64,000 bases of DNA from the NCBI GenBank assembly GCA_937925595.1, contig CALALQ010000039.1, positions 9,355-73,354 on the forward strand, in the 5' to 3' direction. The first letter of the stretch is position 1. Each line of letters opens with the position of its first letter. Both the position numbers and the translations under genes were made by a program. Under the pieces are notes generated by a model, which did not search any database, was not told the origin of the DNA, and worked only from the letters and a program-made list of their open reading frames with translations. Origin of the DNA: an uncultured Demequina sp. (GTDB taxonomy: Bacteria; Actinomycetota; Actinomycetes; Actinomycetales; Demequinaceae). Shown in pieces: positions 62,397 through 64,000 of this stretch.

Positions 62397-63572
62397 ATGA
62401 GTGCGCCACTCAGGGTTGCCATGATCGGAAACGGGTTCATGGGAGCCGCACACTCCCAAGGCTGGCGGGTAGCGCCGCGGTTCTTTGACCTTCCCCTCCA
62501 GCCGCAGATGGCTGTGGTGGTTGGTCGCGATGCAGCAAAGAATGCTCAGCTCGCTGAGAAGTGGGGATGGGAAGAGTCGAGCGAGGACTTCGCCGCCACC
62601 ATCGCCCGCGACGACATCGACATCGTGGACATCGTGACGCCTGGCGACACGCACTGCGAGATGGCGATCGCCGCCCTTGAGGCCGGCAAGCACGTGATCT
62701 GTGAGAAGCCGCTGGCCAATACCGTTGACGAGGCGCGCCGCATGGCCGACGCCGCGGAGGCCGCCGCAGCCAAGGGCGTTCGCTCGATGGTCGGCTTCAC
62801 GTACCGCAGGGTCCCTGCTGCGGCATTTGCCAGGGAACTCATTCGTGAGGGCGCGGTCGGCGAGATCCGTCAGATCCGCGGCCAGTACCTTCAGGATTGG
62901 CTGTCCGACGCTGACGCGCCGCTGACCTGGAGGCTCGACAAGTCAAAGGCCGGCTCGGGTTCGCTCGGCGACATCGGCGCCCACGCCGTCGACCTCGCCC
63001 AGTACATGACTGGTGATGCGATCACCGACGTCTCGGGCCTGCTGCGCACCTTCGTGAAGGAGCGCCCCGTGCTCGCCGAGGGCCAGGGACTGTCCGGCAG
63101 CGCCGGCACCGAGCGCGGCCCTGTCACGGTCGATGACTACGCCGCCTTCCACGCCCAGTTCGCGAACGGACCGGTGGGCCTTTTTGAGGCGACTCGCTTC
63201 GCCACTGGTCGCAAGAACGCGCTTCGCATCGAGATCGCCGGCGACAAGGGAGCCATCCTGTTCGACCTCGAAGACATGAACGCCATTCAGTACTACGACG
63301 CGACGGCCCCCGGCACCGAGCAGGGCTTCCGCCGCATCTACGTCACCGAGGCAGACCACCCGTACGTGAAGGCGTGGTGGCCCGCTGGCCACATGCTCGG
63401 GTATGAGCACGGCTTCTCCCACCAGGTGGTGGACTTCGTCGAGGCAATTGCTGCCGGAACGAACCCCGAGCCGTCCTTCACCGATGGCTACCAGGTGCAG
63501 CGCGTCCTCGACGCTGTTGAGCGCAGCTCTGAAGCTGGCAGCGCCTGGGTGTCGACAGACTCTGACAACTAG
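62397..63572 (+). CDS. Gfo/Idh/MocA family oxidoreductase
   Basis: A 391-residue NAD(P)-dependent dehydrogenase. The Rossmann start VAMIGNGFMGAAHSQGW, the ICEKPLANTVDEARRM motif (with the catalytic Lys of EKP), and the C-terminal domain motifs GSGSLGDIGAHAVDLAQYM (its His and Asp) are intact. Enzymes of this family oxidise sugars or inositols, commonly beside sugar transporters. The ATG at 62397 has an AAGGAG ribosome site eight bases upstream; the earlier in-frame start would lie in the hairpin. Product probably passes to the isomerase encoded next. Confidence 0.92.
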   Translation: MSAPLRVAMIGNGFMGAAHSQGWRVAPRFFDLPLQPQMAVVVGRDAAKNAQLAEKWGWEESSEDFAATIARDDIDIVDIVTPGDTHCEMAIAALEAGKHVICEKPLANTVDEARRMADAAEAAAAKGVRSMVGFTYRRVPAAAFARELIREGAVGEIRQIRGQYLQDWLSDADAPLTWRLDKSKAGSGSLGDIGAHAVDLAQYMTGDAITDVSGLLRTFVKERPVLAEGQGLSGSAGTERGPVTVDDYAAFHAQFANGPVGLFEATRFATGRKNALRIEIAGDKGAILFDLEDMNAIQYYDATAPGTEQGFRRIYVTEADHPYVKAWWPAGHMLGYEHGFSHQVVDFVEAIAAGTNPEPSFTDGYQVQRVLDAVERSSEAGSAWVSTDSDN

Positions 63573-63587
63573 AAAGGAATCACCGCA

Positions 63588-64000
63588 ATGGCGCGACCGA
63601 TCACTCTCTTCACCGGCCAGTGGGCCGACCTTCCGCTCGAGGAAGTCGCCAAGCTCGCGTCCGAGTGGGGCTACGACGGCCTTGAGCTCGCCTGCTGGGG
63701 CGACCACCTCGACCCGTGGCGCTGGGACGAGCCCGGCTACGCCGAGGGCAAGCTTGAGCTGCTCGACAAGTACGGACTGAAGGTCTACGCGATCTCCAAC
63801 CACCTCAAGGGTCAGGCCGTGTGCGATGACCCCATCGACCAGCGTCACAAGGACATCGTCGGCTCCAAGGTGTGGGGCGACGGCGACCCTGAGGGCGTGC
63901 GCCAGCGTGCCGCGGAGGAGATGAAGAACACCGCTCGCCTTGCGCGCAAGCTCGGCGTCGACGTGGTCATCGGCTTCACCGGCTCGTCGATCTGGAAGTA
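63588..64000 (+). CDS. sugar phosphate isomerase/epimerase (xylose isomerase-like TIM barrel), partial
   Basis: The first 137 codons are in the window; the right end is cut. It begins [19 protein letters not shown] and continues with [18 protein letters not shown] and [19 protein letters not shown], typical of the AP endonuclease/xylose isomerase-like barrel. GAAAGGA serves as ribosome site nine bases before the ATG. Such proteins act as isomerases or epimerases on keto-sugars or inositols produced by a Gfo/Idh enzyme, as in myo-inositol-like pathways. The metal-binding residues lie mostly in the missing part. Confidence 0.88.
   Translation, partial: MARPITLFTGQWADLPLEEVAKLASEWGYDGLELACWGDHLDPWRWDEPGYAEGKLELLDKYGLKVYAISNHLKGQAVCDDPIDQRHKDIVGSKVWGDGDPEGVRQRAAEEMKNTARLARKLGVDVVIGFTGSSIWK

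Noticed and set aside
2322..62913. KOPS-like FtsK-orienting or Chi-like role for CCGACGCTG
   Set aside because: Both are expected to be strongly strand-biased along a replichore arm; here the two orientations are nearly equal (about 17 to 13), so an oriented role is not favoured, though a replication-axis analysis was not possible.

Overview
The window is very G+C-rich chromosomal DNA from an actinobacterium, most likely of the Micrococcales (a Cellulomonas/Demequina-like lineage is my guess, not proven). The marker genes are typically actinobacterial: mtrA-mtrB-lpqB, a fused oxoglutarate dehydrogenase/decarboxylase (kgd/odhA), the mycothiol-type sigR-rsrA pair, the 24-residue ribosomal protein bL37, a long hibernation factor, a 13E12-type HNH protein and an Rv3235-like protein. 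Genes are tightly packed, many overlap by ATGA/GTGA, and no gap exceeds 300 bases. I see no phage, insertion sequence, CRISPR array or replication origin.

Layout. 1-7590: end of a helicase gene, then an envelope-stress type block (RDD, SpoIIM, DUF58, MoxR, DUF4350, DUF4129, multi-spanning membrane protein). 7680-17053: mtrA-mtrB-lpqB, comF, hpf, an EamA exporter and secA. 17067-23715: Rv3235-like and LysM proteins, a small conserved protein, a DNA-binding HTH protein, a CpaB-like/CpaE-like pair, DUF6912, hisN and an HNH protein. 23757-29119: rsgA-aroA-doxX operon, divergent sigR-rsrA under a sigma-R promoter, bL37 and a lone pilT. 29131-37700: SGNH hydrolase and kgd, two CNNM/CBS membrane proteins, a VanY-like D,D-carboxypeptidase with an elaborate promoter, and a Cys/His-rich orphan. 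37724-45800: alpha-galactosidase, alanine dehydrogenase, patatin, a small membrane protein, aldo/keto reductase, tautomerase and a CASTOR-like channel. 45840-53946: tRNA-Arg(CCG), a metallo-hydrolase, then argS-lysA and hom-thrC-thrB-GNAT (aspartate-family amino acids). 53921-58324: TRIC-like channel and a heterodimeric ABC exporter. 58443-64000: a divergent sugar or polyol locus with ABC ATPase and permease on one side and binding protein, Gfo/Idh dehydrogenase and TIM-barrel isomerase on the other.

The most unusual signal is not a gene. The 9-mer CCGACGCTG occurs about 30 times on both strands, in different reading frames and in several intergenic gaps, while its single-base neighbours are rare. 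It may be an uptake, recombination or chromosome-organisation signal; pilT and comF lie in the same window. Other points of note are an exact GGAAT-N18-GTT sigma-R promoter with a nested alternative sigR start, a direct/inverted repeat abutting the VanY promoter that could be an MtrA box, a recurrent leaderless start pattern ([T/C]ANNNT, six bases, then ATG/GTG), two short tandem-repeat arrays in front of small genes, and an eight-codon upstream ORF coupled to a CNNM gene.
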